Source: an uncultured Campylobacter sp.
Lineage (GTDB): Bacteria > Campylobacterota > Campylobacteria > Campylobacterales > Campylobacteraceae
Assembly (NCBI RefSeq): GCF_938030815.1
Contig: NZ_CALHII010000004.1
Coordinates: 1 to 5,317 of the forward strand
Direction of reading: 5' to 3'
DNA length: 5,317 nucleotides
Shown here in pieces: positions 1 to 5,261 of the stretch. The notes beneath the pieces are model-generated. The model saw only the letters and a program-made list of their open reading frames with translations, was not told the origin of the DNA and searched no databases. Made by a program: the position numbers and the translations under genes. How positions within the stretch are numbered: position 1 is the stretch's first letter; every line of letters starts with the position of its first letter.

Positions 1-227
1 CCGAATATTCCGCGCGCCGCCCGATCCGTCTTGAGCGCGTGCATATCGCATCGGCTAGCCGCGCCGCTAACGATGCGCACACAACGCGCATGAGCGGGGC
101 GGTCTCCAAAACATGAAGCGACCCGTGAGCACCCGCGATAAATTCGCTTCAAAACGCAAATGAAAGCGAGTTTTCAAACACCTGGCGAGCTGTGAGCGCC
201 GAGCTCTATCTGTGTCGCGCCTCTTGC

Positions 228-317
228 GGTGAAATTTTACCGCCGCCGCACCTTTTGGGTAAAATTTCACTTCCGCCTGCCTTTCGGGGTAAAATTTACT
301 GCCGCCATGTCTTTTGA
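228..317 (+). repeat. Three tandem ~30-bp repeat units
   Basis: Three head-to-tail units at 228-257, 258-287 and 288-317, each opening with GGT(A/G)AAATTT and ending in a (C/G)(C/T)CTTT(T/C)-type stretch. A fourth partial unit begins at 318 (CGAAATTTTACC). Looser copies follow at about 370-400 and 425-455. This is the most regular part of the larger repeat field and suggests local tandem duplication followed by divergence. Confidence 0.65.
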
Positions 318-1180
318 CGAAATTTTACCTAGTCCCAGCTTTCCTTAGCATAGTACCAACTTCAACTACCGCGTCCTTTGGGGTAAAATTTCACCGTCGC
401 GCACAATCGGTATTTAATCGCGCCGTTTGTTTCGTAGTAAAATTTTACTGCCGTCCGCGCTCGGTTCAATCGCCGCTCGCTTATCGCAAAACGGTCTGCT
501 AGAAACAAAGCCCGTTACCCGCTATGCCACCCTGCTTGTACTCGTTTCCGAGCCCGCAAATTTTAAATTTAACTCGCACTGCTTTGCGCCAAAATTTCGC
601 CAAAATTTTACTCGCCGCGCTGCAGAATTCGATCTTTTATCCAAAGCCCTGCCTGCTCGCGCAAAACTCATGCGATAATTTTGCGCCACCTTTGTACGGC
701 TTCGTTATAGACATACAGCATTTTATCGCCGCCGAGACGATGTATTTTAGGCACGACGAAATTCATCGCCTTGCTCTCTGCGGAACAAGCGCCGTTTAAA
801 TTCCGCCTCGAAGCGCGCTTTTAAAATTTCATCAGACTCACGCCGTATGCACGGCTCTAGACGCCGCATAAAATTTACTCGGCAAGCAAGCTTTTAAAAT
901 TTCGCTCGCAGGGGAGGCGCCGTCCAAAATCACTCGTAAATTCCGCATCGCCGCAGCTTGCGATGTTTAAATTTCACTCGCCGTATCCGAGCGGAGCCTT
1001 CTTAAATTTTACTCGCCGCAGCGTTAGAATTTCCGCGCGTCAAAGCACCGCCTGTCATGCCGCGTAAAATTTTATCGCTGGCGAGAGCCGTAAATTTCAA
1101 CTCGCCGTGCCTGATAACTCCAGGCGAGGCGCCGCGATAAATTTAGTTCGCGGCAACTTGCGAGCTGTTCGTGTGATAAA

Positions 1181-1294
1181 CGATAAATTCCGCCCGCGAC
1201 GCTCGCATACTGCTCGTGCGATAAATTTCGCTCTCGCGACAAAACTCCTCCCGCGACGCTAGTGCGGCATCGCGCAGTAAAATTTCGCTCGCAT
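1181..1294 (+). repeat. Degenerate 57-bp direct duplication
   Basis: The 11-mer CCCGCGACGCT occurs at 1193-1203 and again at 1250-1260. The AAATTT cores that follow, at 1223 and 1280, are also exactly 57 bases apart and both continue as TTTCGCTC. The segments 1181-1237 and 1238-1294 therefore look like two diverged copies of one unit with a small indel near the left end. It lies just downstream of the 3' end of the fusion-protein gene. Confidence 0.5.
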
Positions 1295-1353
1295 GATAAA
1301 ATTTTACCCGCGCGATAAATTTACGCGTGAGGCGCTCGCGTACTACTTGCGCG

Positions 1354-2319
1354 TTAAAATTCCACGCTGATCGGCTGCCCTAAGCGAAAGCTGCCGTCAT
1401 CGTCGCTGAAATCGGCTCGCGCTTCCCACACGAGATCTGCACGCAGCTCCTCGGTTTGCACCGTGCGGGGCGTGTACATCGCGGTTTGGCTCACGTATGC
1501 GACCTTTGCGTTCGCGCTAGAGCCGTCCGCAGCGATAATCCGCACACTCTGTCCGGCACGCAGGAAGCGCAGCTGATTTTCGCTTAGATAAAATTTCGCG
1601 CGCTTGTTTTTTACTTCGCTGAGCTCAAAAACGCCCACGCTTGGTATGCTGATGTCGCCGAGCTCCTTAAGGCGCGCTCTGATCTGCCCGCCAAAAGGCG
1701 CTTTTAGCACGCTTTGCGTCTCGATTTGGTAATTCAGATATTTCAGATTTTCCTCGCAGCTTGCCAAGTTTGCGCGGGCGGCGCCGACATCCTCGCCGCG
1801 GTAGCCGCTTTGAAGCTGGCGCAGATTGGCCTGCGCGCTTTGCAGCTGGGCTTGCGTGCGCTTCATCGAGTAAAACGCCTCGTCGATCTGCTGCTTGGAC
1901 GCAGAGTTGCTTTTGCCTAGGCTCTTGAGGCGCTCGTTCGTCAAAGTAGCGAGCTGCAGGGCGTTTTGCAGCGCGCTTACGTTCGCCGCCGCCATCTCGA
2001 TCTCCTCGCTACGAAAGCCGCTTTGCAGCTTTTGCAAGCTAAATTTAAGCCCGTCGCATCTCGCGATCTGAATACGCCTTTGATAGCTCAGATTCGCCGT
2101 ATCCAGAGCCGCCAAGACGTCGCCAGCCTGCACGAAATCGCCCTCGTCGCGATAAAGCGCGCTAATGCGGCCGCTGCGCTCGAAGCTAAGCGAGCTCTGC
2201 CTGATGTCGATGATGCCGTAGGCCTTGTGCGCGACCTCTTCGCGCCTATCGAGATTGAAGTAGATCGCCGCGGCGAGAGCGGCCAGCGCAAAAACGACGA
2301 AAATTAGAAGCCTTTTCAT
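1354..2319 (-). CDS. HlyD/YbhG-family periplasmic membrane-fusion (adaptor) protein
   Basis: 321 aa; inner-membrane-anchored adaptor of the kind that links an export pump to the outer membrane. Residues 1-22 form one hydrophobic anchor after MKR. Residues ~40-73 (GRISALYRDEGDFVQAGDVL) and ~203-232 (LKAPFGGQIRARLKELGD) are the two halves of the split lipoyl/biotinyl-like domain. Residues ~78-200 between them form an alpha-helical hairpin rich in Leu, Gln and Ala, with an internal repeat: LQSGFRSEEIEMA near 98 and LQSGYRGEDVGAA near 168, as in YbhG-like proteins. Residues ~235-321 fit the beta-barrel domain. ATG start is supported by AAGG 6 nt upstream (2326-2329). Such genes usually sit with an ABC or RND pump gene; here none is visible on either side, so the partner and substrate are unknown. 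Length is typical and the frame is intact. Confidence 0.9.
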   Translation of the reverse strand: MKRLLIFVVFALAALAAAIYFNLDRREEVAHKAYGIIDIRQSSLSFERSGRISALYRDEGDFVQAGDVLAALDTANLSYQRRIQIARCDGLKFSLQKLQSGFRSEEIEMAAANVSALQNALQLATLTNERLKSLGKSNSASKQQIDEAFYSMKRTQAQLQSAQANLRQLQSGYRGEDVGAARANLASCEENLKYLNYQIETQSVLKAPFGGQIRARLKELGDISIPSVGVFELSEVKNKRAKFYLSENQLRFLRAGQSVRIIAADGSSANAKVAYVSQTAMYTPRTVQTEELRADLVWEARADFSDDDGSFRLGQPISVEF

Positions 2320-2344
2320 AGATCGCCTTAAATTTTGATATGCG

Positions 2345-2360
2345 GTTATTATAAAATAAC
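2345..2360 (-). promoter_or_regulatory. Promoter of the fusion-protein gene with overlapping inverted repeat
   Basis: On the minus strand a perfect -10 box TATAAT lies at 2348-2353, 29 nt before the ATG, in a T-rich stretch as usual for Campylobacter sigma-70 promoters. It is embedded in a perfect inverted repeat GTTATT-N4-AATAAC (2345-2350 and 2355-2360). A palindrome centred on the -10 could be a repressor operator; no regulator gene is adjacent. It resembles Fur boxes only weakly. Confidence 0.5.
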
Positions 2361-2615
2361 TTTTCTAATGCGGCGCTGATATTTGAAGTTCGGGCGGTGA
2401 TTTTATAAACCCATCTCATTAAATTTGCCGTATTGAATTGGTCGCCGCGAGCGGGCTAGATTTTGAGCTTGGGAGGATAAAATTTCATCCTATCCGCGCG
2501 ATTTTAAGCGGTACGGCTTGTAAAACACAGCGACTTTTTGAGCTAAAAATTTTAAAATTTTAATGAAGAGGGCTCCGCTTTCAAGCAAAGCGTGAAATTT
2601 AATGGGGAAATTTAA

Positions 2616-2646
2616 CGAGCTTTAGGCTCGATGAGCCCAAAGCTCG
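2616..2646 (-). terminator. Hairpin terminator of the flavodoxin gene
   Basis: A 14-bp stem (2616-2629 with 2633-2646, one G-U pair) closes a 3-nt loop (2630-2632). It starts 25 nt after the flavodoxin stop codon. In the minus-strand RNA the hairpin is followed by UUAAAUUU, a weak U-tract. Stem strength and position favour a terminator, but the poor U-tract leaves some doubt. Confidence 0.65.
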
Positions 2647-2671
2647 CTCGGTCGCGCAAAAGCTGAAATAT

Positions 2672-3154
2672 TTAAAACTCGCCTCCAACCGCGGCGATCC
2701 ATTTATCGGCCCTCGCCTGCCAGTGCTCGTCGCCTTTAAAATCGATCGTAAGACCTACGAATTTGCCGTTTATGAAGGCGCGCGAATGTTTAAATTTATA
2801 TCCCTCTGCGTCCCAAGCGCCGATGAGATCGGCCTTTTTAAGCACCGGCAAAAACGCGCTCATGCCGCTGCAAAAATCATTGCCGTGGCGCTCGACGTTA
2901 CCGACGCCTATGAGCGCGACCTTGCGTCCGTCAAAATCAGTTTTGTTTAAAAGCTCCAATTTGTCGTCAAATTTAGCCTGGATCTGTCCGTCGCCGTGCG
3001 TCGAAGCCGCAAAAATAAACGCGCCCGCTCCCGCCAAATCCTCCTCATTTAGCTCTTTGGCCTCCTTGATCTCAAAGCCGAGCTTTGAAGCGATGTATTC
3101 GCTCACGACCTTCGTATCGCCGCCTTTGGTGGCGTAAACTAATAGTTTTTTCAT
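2672..3154 (-). CDS. Atypical short-chain flavodoxin, probably iron-responsive
   Basis: 160 aa; cytoplasmic FMN electron carrier that can replace ferredoxin. The flavodoxin fold is clear: strand 1 LLVYA then phosphate loop T9-K-G-G-D-T14; FMN loop 2 at 49-59 (AASTHGDGQIQ); FMN loop 3 at 83-98 (GVGNVERHGNDFCSGM), very close to the Campylobacter FldA pattern; C-terminal KFVGLTID at 131-138. Length matches short-chain flavodoxins. Odd points: the Trp usual in loop 2 is His53, the flavin-stacking Tyr in loop 3 is His90, and the middle Thr/Ser of the phosphate loop is Gly11. It is thus not the standard housekeeping FldA sequence and may be a second, specialised flavodoxin. ATG start has AAGGAG 5 nt upstream (3160-3165). 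Single-gene unit with its own terminator; promoter overlaps a Fur-like box. Redox partner not identifiable here. Confidence 0.9.
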   Translation of the reverse strand: MKKLLVYATKGGDTKVVSEYIASKLGFEIKEAKELNEEDLAGAGAFIFAASTHGDGQIQAKFDDKLELLNKTDFDGRKVALIGVGNVERHGNDFCSGMSAFLPVLKKADLIGAWDAEGYKFKHSRAFINGKFVGLTIDFKGDEHWQARADKWIAAVGGEF

Positions 3155-3170
3155 TTTTTCTCCTTAAAAA

Positions 3171-3185
3171 TAAGAATGATTCTAA
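3171..3185 (-). promoter_or_regulatory. Fur-like box overlapping the flavodoxin -10 promoter
   Basis: TAAGAATGATTCTAA contains the perfect palindrome AGAAT-G-ATTCT (3173-3183) and matches the Fur 7-1-7 consensus TGATAATNATTATCA at 10 of 14 positions. On the minus strand the same bases hold an extended -10, TTTTGTTAGAAT, with the hexamer TAGAAT at 3179-3184, 24 nt before the ATG. Binding of Fur with iron here would block RNA polymerase, fitting flavodoxin induction under iron limitation. PerR, which binds similar sites, is the alternative. Confidence 0.6.
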
Positions 3186-3329
3186 CAAAATAAGATAAAT
3201 TTTGAGTGAAATAAAAATTTTATAAGGCGCCCAGATACGGCACAATGCCTCGTATCCAGCTAATTTTAAGCGGCAGCGAGCCGGTAAATTTTAACGCCAC
3301 CGCTTAACCGATCGTATAAAAACCCGCAG

Positions 3330-3335
3330 TATAAT
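3330..3335 (+). promoter_or_regulatory. -10 box of the glycine-zipper lipoprotein gene
   Basis: A perfect TATAAT lies 28 nt before the chosen start. No -35 is recognisable, as is normal in Campylobacter. An 8-bp inverted repeat, TTAAGCGG (3266-3273) and CCGCTTAA (3300-3307), lies just upstream, its right arm ending near the -35 region. The promoter points away from the flavodoxin promoter about 150 bases to the left. Confidence 0.55.
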
Positions 3336-3363
3336 GTCGCCAAGCTCATTACAAGGAGAGGAT

Positions 3364-3861
3364 ATGCGAAATTTTACATTATGTTTGATCGCAGCGATAG
3401 CGCTTTGCGGCTGCGCGACCCCGCAGGATCGATACGGCGGAGATGTTTATGACGCGAGCGAGACGAACCGCATGAGGCAGAGCGATCGGATCGAGATCGT
3501 CGATGTCCTACCAGCCAAAATCAACGTAGAGCGCTCCGAGGGCAATACGGGTAAAATTTTAGGTGGCGTCGCAGGCGGAACTACGGGTGCGGTCATCGGG
3601 CATAAGCTCGGCAAACATAGCAGCAGCAGGCGCTTAGCCGAAACCGTGGGGCTCGTGGGCGGTGCGGTAGTAGGCGCGGTCGCCGGAGATGCGATCCAAA
3701 ACTCCCAAAAGACGGTGCAGGGCTCCAACATCATCTACAAACTAAACGGCAAGGAGTACTCATCCGTGCAAGCCGACCCGCCGTGTAGATTTAAGCGCGG
3801 CAAAGCTCTGCTGATCCACACGGGCAGCGAAACGCGGGTGCAGCCGAACTCGGGATGCTAA
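3364..3861 (+). CDS. SlyB/Pcp-like glycine-zipper outer-membrane lipoprotein
   Basis: 165 aa from the ATG at 3364, preferred over the in-frame ATG at 3334 because AAGGAG (3353-3358) lies 5 nt before it, the -10 box overlaps 3334, and only this start places a signal peptide at the N-terminus. Residues 1-16 are a lipoprotein signal with lipobox L-C-G-C, so Cys17 would be lipidated. Residues 63-79 form an exact GxxxG ladder (G63, G67, G71, G75, G79) and residues 96-108 a second (G96, G100, G104, G108): the two-helix glycine-zipper domain of SlyB, Pcp and the rickettsial 17-kDa antigen. A small C-terminal domain (~120-165) carries Cys141 and a terminal Cys165. Family members sit in the outer membrane and support envelope integrity; the exact role here is not shown. 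No operon partner. Confidence 0.88.
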   Translation: MRNFTLCLIAAIALCGCATPQDRYGGDVYDASETNRMRQSDRIEIVDVLPAKINVERSEGNTGKILGGVAGGTTGAVIGHKLGKHSSSRRLAETVGLVGGAVVGAVAGDAIQNSQKTVQGSNIIYKLNGKEYSSVQADPPCRFKRGKALLIHTGSETRVQPNSGC

Positions 3862-3900
3862 CAGAACTCGGTATGTTAAATTTAAAGCCGCCCAAAGCTT

Positions 3901-3926
3901 GCGGTGGGATTTTAAAATTTCACCGC
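3901..3926 (+). terminator. Hairpin after the lipoprotein gene, possible terminator
   Basis: The 26 bases fold on themselves: GCGGTG (3901-3906) pairs with CACCGC (3921-3926) and pairing continues inward through two G-U pairs into an A-T segment; at least 11 pairs remain after allowing a 4-nt loop. It lies 39 nt after the lipoprotein stop. The sequence that follows, GACGTTTAAATTTA, is only a poor U-tract, so termination here is plausible but not certain. Confidence 0.45.
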
Positions 3927-3985
3927 GACGTTTAAATTTAAGAGCGGCATTTAAAAATTTAGAAACGATGTTTTAAATTTTAAAA

Positions 3986-4024
3986 CGGCGCGGCTTACAA
4001 AAATAGCGCCGCTAAATTTAGCGG
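3986..4024. repeat. Two overlapping, mutually exclusive hairpins
   Basis: CGGCGC (3986-3991) can pair with GCGCCG (4006-4011), while 4009-4024 is a perfect 16-bp palindrome, CCGCTAAATTTAGCGG. The two share bases 4009-4011 and cannot both form fully. They lie upstream of the predicted promoter of the cysteine-rich gene pair, so they may act on transcripts reading through from the lipoprotein gene or be a DNA-level site. Confidence 0.45.
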
Positions 4025-4078
4025 TGATCGAAATTTTAACTATGCAAAATTTTAAGAGCCCGCTAAAATATTTTAATA

Positions 4079-4084
4079 TATAAT
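4079..4084 (+). promoter_or_regulatory. -10 box of the cysteine-rich gene pair
   Basis: A perfect TATAAT within an AT-rich run, 24 nt before the ATG at 4109. No second promoter-like sequence is seen before the downstream gene, consistent with one transcript for both. Confidence 0.55.
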
Positions 4085-4108
4085 CGCCGCCTAAAAACGG
4101 AGGGCGCG

Positions 4109-4621
4109 ATGAAAAAATTCTATCTTAAAATTTGGCTACTTGCGTTTATAGCAGCATTTGCGGCGATCCCCGCTGCGGCGGCGGAAGGCTTGGATTATTT
4201 ATTAAAAACCAAAGAGGAAAAAGATTTAGCGATTGCTTGCGATAGCGGCGACGGAAAATACAGCGCATGCACGAGGCTAGTCGAAATTTTATCTAAGAAG
4301 TGCGACGGCGGAGATTATGAAAGCTGCGGGACTATCGGAATAATATTTACGGATTTGGGTCAATACGAATTCTCATCCGCTCCTTTGATTAAGGCATGTG
4401 AAGCAAACATAATGTCTTACTGCTCCTATCTTGCCATTAGCGATATACTCTTTACGGGAAATCTTGAAAGAGCCGCTAAGGTTTTTGATAAAATTTGCGA
4501 GCAGGGAATTTCGGAAGATAAAAGGCTTGCTTGCAGTATCAAGAAAGAGATTGAAGACTGCTCTAAAGATGCAAAGTGCGATCCGCTAATGAAAGCCAAA
4601 GAAATTATTAAAGGACTATAA
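4109..4621 (+). CDS. Secreted cysteine-rich Sel1/Hcp-like repeat protein, first of a tandem pair
   Basis: 170 aa. A Sec signal peptide (MKK, hydrophobic 8-24) with likely cleavage after AAA near residue 25 sends it to the periplasm or beyond. The mature part has ten cysteines at 44, 54, 65, 73, 97, 105, 130, 142, 151 and 157. Two pairs (65/73, 97/105) show the C-x7-C spacing of helix-helix disulfides in Helicobacter cysteine-rich (Hcp) Sel1-like repeats, with typical KCDGGDYESCG wording, and repeat period ~32-33 residues. The other pairs are spaced 10, 12 and 6. Family members are alpha/alpha solenoids thought to act in protein binding; some H. pylori Hcp proteins are secreted or bind beta-lactams. 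No specific function can be assigned here. Start supported by GGAGG (4099-4103). More AT-rich than the genes to its left. Confidence 0.82.
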   Translation: MKKFYLKIWLLAFIAAFAAIPAAAAEGLDYLLKTKEEKDLAIACDSGDGKYSACTRLVEILSKKCDGGDYESCGTIGIIFTDLGQYEFSSAPLIKACEANIMSYCSYLAISDILFTGNLERAAKVFDKICEQGISEDKRLACSIKKEIEDCSKDAKCDPLMKAKEIIKGL

Positions 4622-4623
4622 TT

Positions 4624-5124
4624 ATGAGAAAAATTTTATCATTAGCGCTGCTTTTATCTATGCCTTTGCTGGCAAAAAACGATATAGACATTGATATTTC
4701 TACTGCAATAAACGATACAAACTTAAAAAATTTAGCGAATAAATGCGATTGGAACAAAGGTGATTATGAAGCTTGCTCGATATTAAAAGATACTTTATCG
4801 GCAAAATGCGACGAAAGAAATTTTGAGAGCTGCGGTGCATTGGGAATTTTATTAATATATTTGCGCAGAGAGGAAGACGCAACAAAAGCGCTAAACAAAG
4901 CCTGCGATGCCGGATTATTAAATTTTTGCCTAAATGCAGGAATGCACGATTTGTACTATACGGGCAATATAAAAAGAGCATTTGTAAATCTTAAAAAGGT
5001 ATGCGATGCGGCGATAGAGCCTTCGAAGAAAAAATTGGCTTGTAAGATGAGCTATGGTTTGAAGCCGTGTTTAAATGATGATGAATGCAATCCGGTGAAA
5101 AAAGCTAAAGAACTTTTGGAATAA
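4624..5124 (+). CDS. Secreted cysteine-rich Sel1/Hcp-like repeat protein, second of a tandem pair
   Basis: 166 aa. Signal peptide residues 1-17 (MRKILSLALLLSMPLLA), cleavage likely after Ala17. Cysteines at 41, 51, 62, 70, 94, 102, 127, 140, 149 and 155 repeat the spacing of the upstream gene product (10, 11, 8, 24, 8, 25, 13, 9, 6 against 10, 11, 8, 24, 8, 25, 12, 9, 6). By eye the mature parts are about 40 % identical, with shared KCD, FESCG/YESCG, KAC, TGN and LAC motifs, so this is a diverged tandem duplicate. The signal peptides and the segment just after them are not alike. Only 2 nt separate it from the upstream stop; its ribosome site AAGGA (4611-4615) lies inside that gene, indicating co-transcription and probably coupled translation. 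Function unknown; no clear terminator follows. Confidence 0.82.
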   Translation: MRKILSLALLLSMPLLAKNDIDIDISTAINDTNLKNLANKCDWNKGDYEACSILKDTLSAKCDERNFESCGALGILLIYLRREEDATKALNKACDAGLLNFCLNAGMHDLYYTGNIKRAFVNLKKVCDAAIEPSKKKLACKMSYGLKPCLNDDECNPVKKAKELLE

Positions 5125-5243
5125 GATTAATTTAACAGGATAAAAGAACGGCAATAATTTTATAAAGTTTGAAAAGATAAAAGGTCGCGGCAGGCAATTT
5201 GGATTAGTACAACCCATCAAAAAATAATGTAAGCAGTTGGCTA

Positions 5244-5261
5244 TATAATTTTGAAATTATA
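5244..5261. repeat. AT-rich inverted repeat in the right-hand spacer
   Basis: TATAATTT (5244-5251) and AAATTATA (5254-5261) are perfect complements separated by TG. A TATAAT also sits at 5258-5263, so this could be a promoter with operator for a gene beyond the window. The rest of 5125-5317 is AT-rich without a supported gene; the last bases (TAAATTTTACTC, 5297-5308) match the repeat element of the left-hand field. Confidence 0.4.

Larger units (their letters stand above)
140..1322 (+). repeat. Degenerate interspersed repeat field with AAATTT (RAATTY) cores
   Basis: No gene is supported in positions 1-1353; nearly all of it is a field of short imperfect repeats. The common element reads roughly TAAAATTT(C/T)(A/G)CTCGCCG on the plus strand, set in GC-rich sequence. 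By eye I count 29 RAATTY hexamers (mostly AAATTT, some AAATTC, GAATTT, GAATTC) starting at 140, 232, 262, 292, 320, 386, 440, 558, 565, 592, 603, 625, 759, 798, 824, 871, 897, 938, 969, 1004, 1027, 1067, 1092, 1139, 1185, 1223, 1280, 1299 and 1317. Copies are related beyond the core: a 16-mer is shared exactly by 895-910 and 1278-1293, and another by 603-618 and 1004-1019. Spacing is irregular (7 to 134 bases). A few copies (232, 320) read as well or better on the minus strand. Short open frames here are made of translated repeats. Function unknown. Confidence 0.8.
2320..2671. other. Gene-free spacer between fusion protein and flavodoxin genes
   Basis: 352 bases with no supported gene. It contains the promoter and inverted repeat of the fusion-protein gene (near 2345-2360), a small hairpin (AGGAT 2474-2478 pairing with ATCCT 2487-2491), seven AAATTT hexamers (2330, 2421, 2480, 2547, 2555, 2595, 2608) and the flavodoxin terminator. 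It shares the AAATTT-rich character of the left-hand repeat field but is less regular. Confidence 0.7.
3878..4052. repeat. AAATTT-rich palindromic spacer
   Basis: Eight AAATTT hexamers (3878, 3915, 3934, 3955, 3975, 4014, 4031, 4047) occur in the 217-base spacer 3862-4078, about one per 27 bases. The copy at 3915 is followed by TCACCGCGACG, like the element in the left-hand repeat field. Several are centres of longer palindromes. No open frame is supported. Confidence 0.6.

Noticed and set aside
3..114. Frame open from the left edge to a TGA near 112-114, possibly the end of a gene outside the window
   Set aside because: Only about 36 codons, no recognisable C-terminus, and the opposite strand is open as well in this GC-rich stretch. 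It cannot be supported from this window.
314..799. Overlapping open frames of 62-91 codons in the repeat field (plus strand), and one of 67 codons on the minus strand at 67-270
   Set aside because: They overlap each other in different frames, lack ribosome binding sites, and their translations are the repeat itself (for example KFYP / VKFHR strings). No domain is recognisable.
140..1322. CRISPR array
   Set aside because: Repeats are short and degenerate, the spacing ranges from 7 to 134 bases, and there are no constant repeats alternating with unique spacers of even length.
1966..2307. 113-codon plus-strand frame opposite the fusion-protein gene
   Set aside because: Antisense shadow of a clearly recognisable HlyD-family gene; GC-rich codons keep other frames open.
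2576..2592. Second terminator: stem CGCTTT / AAAGCG with a 5-nt loop
   Set aside because: Only 6 bp and far from the next T-rich stretch; the 14-bp hairpin at 2616-2646 already explains termination.
2763..3137. 124-codon plus-strand frame opposite the flavodoxin gene
   Set aside because: Antisense shadow; the flavodoxin frame has conserved FMN loops and a good ribosome site.
3234..3256. Hairpin GATAC-GGCA / TGCC-GTATC with a 2-nt bulge between the divergent promoters
   Set aside because: No gene end on either strand for it to terminate and no link to either promoter box; kept only as a note.
3334..3363. Upstream ATG that would extend the lipoprotein by 10 residues
   Set aside because: It overlaps the -10 box, has no ribosome site and would bury the signal peptide; the ATG at 3364 has AAGGAG at good spacing.
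3447..3734. 95-codon minus-strand frame opposite the lipoprotein gene
   Set aside because: Antisense shadow of the glycine-zipper coding sequence.
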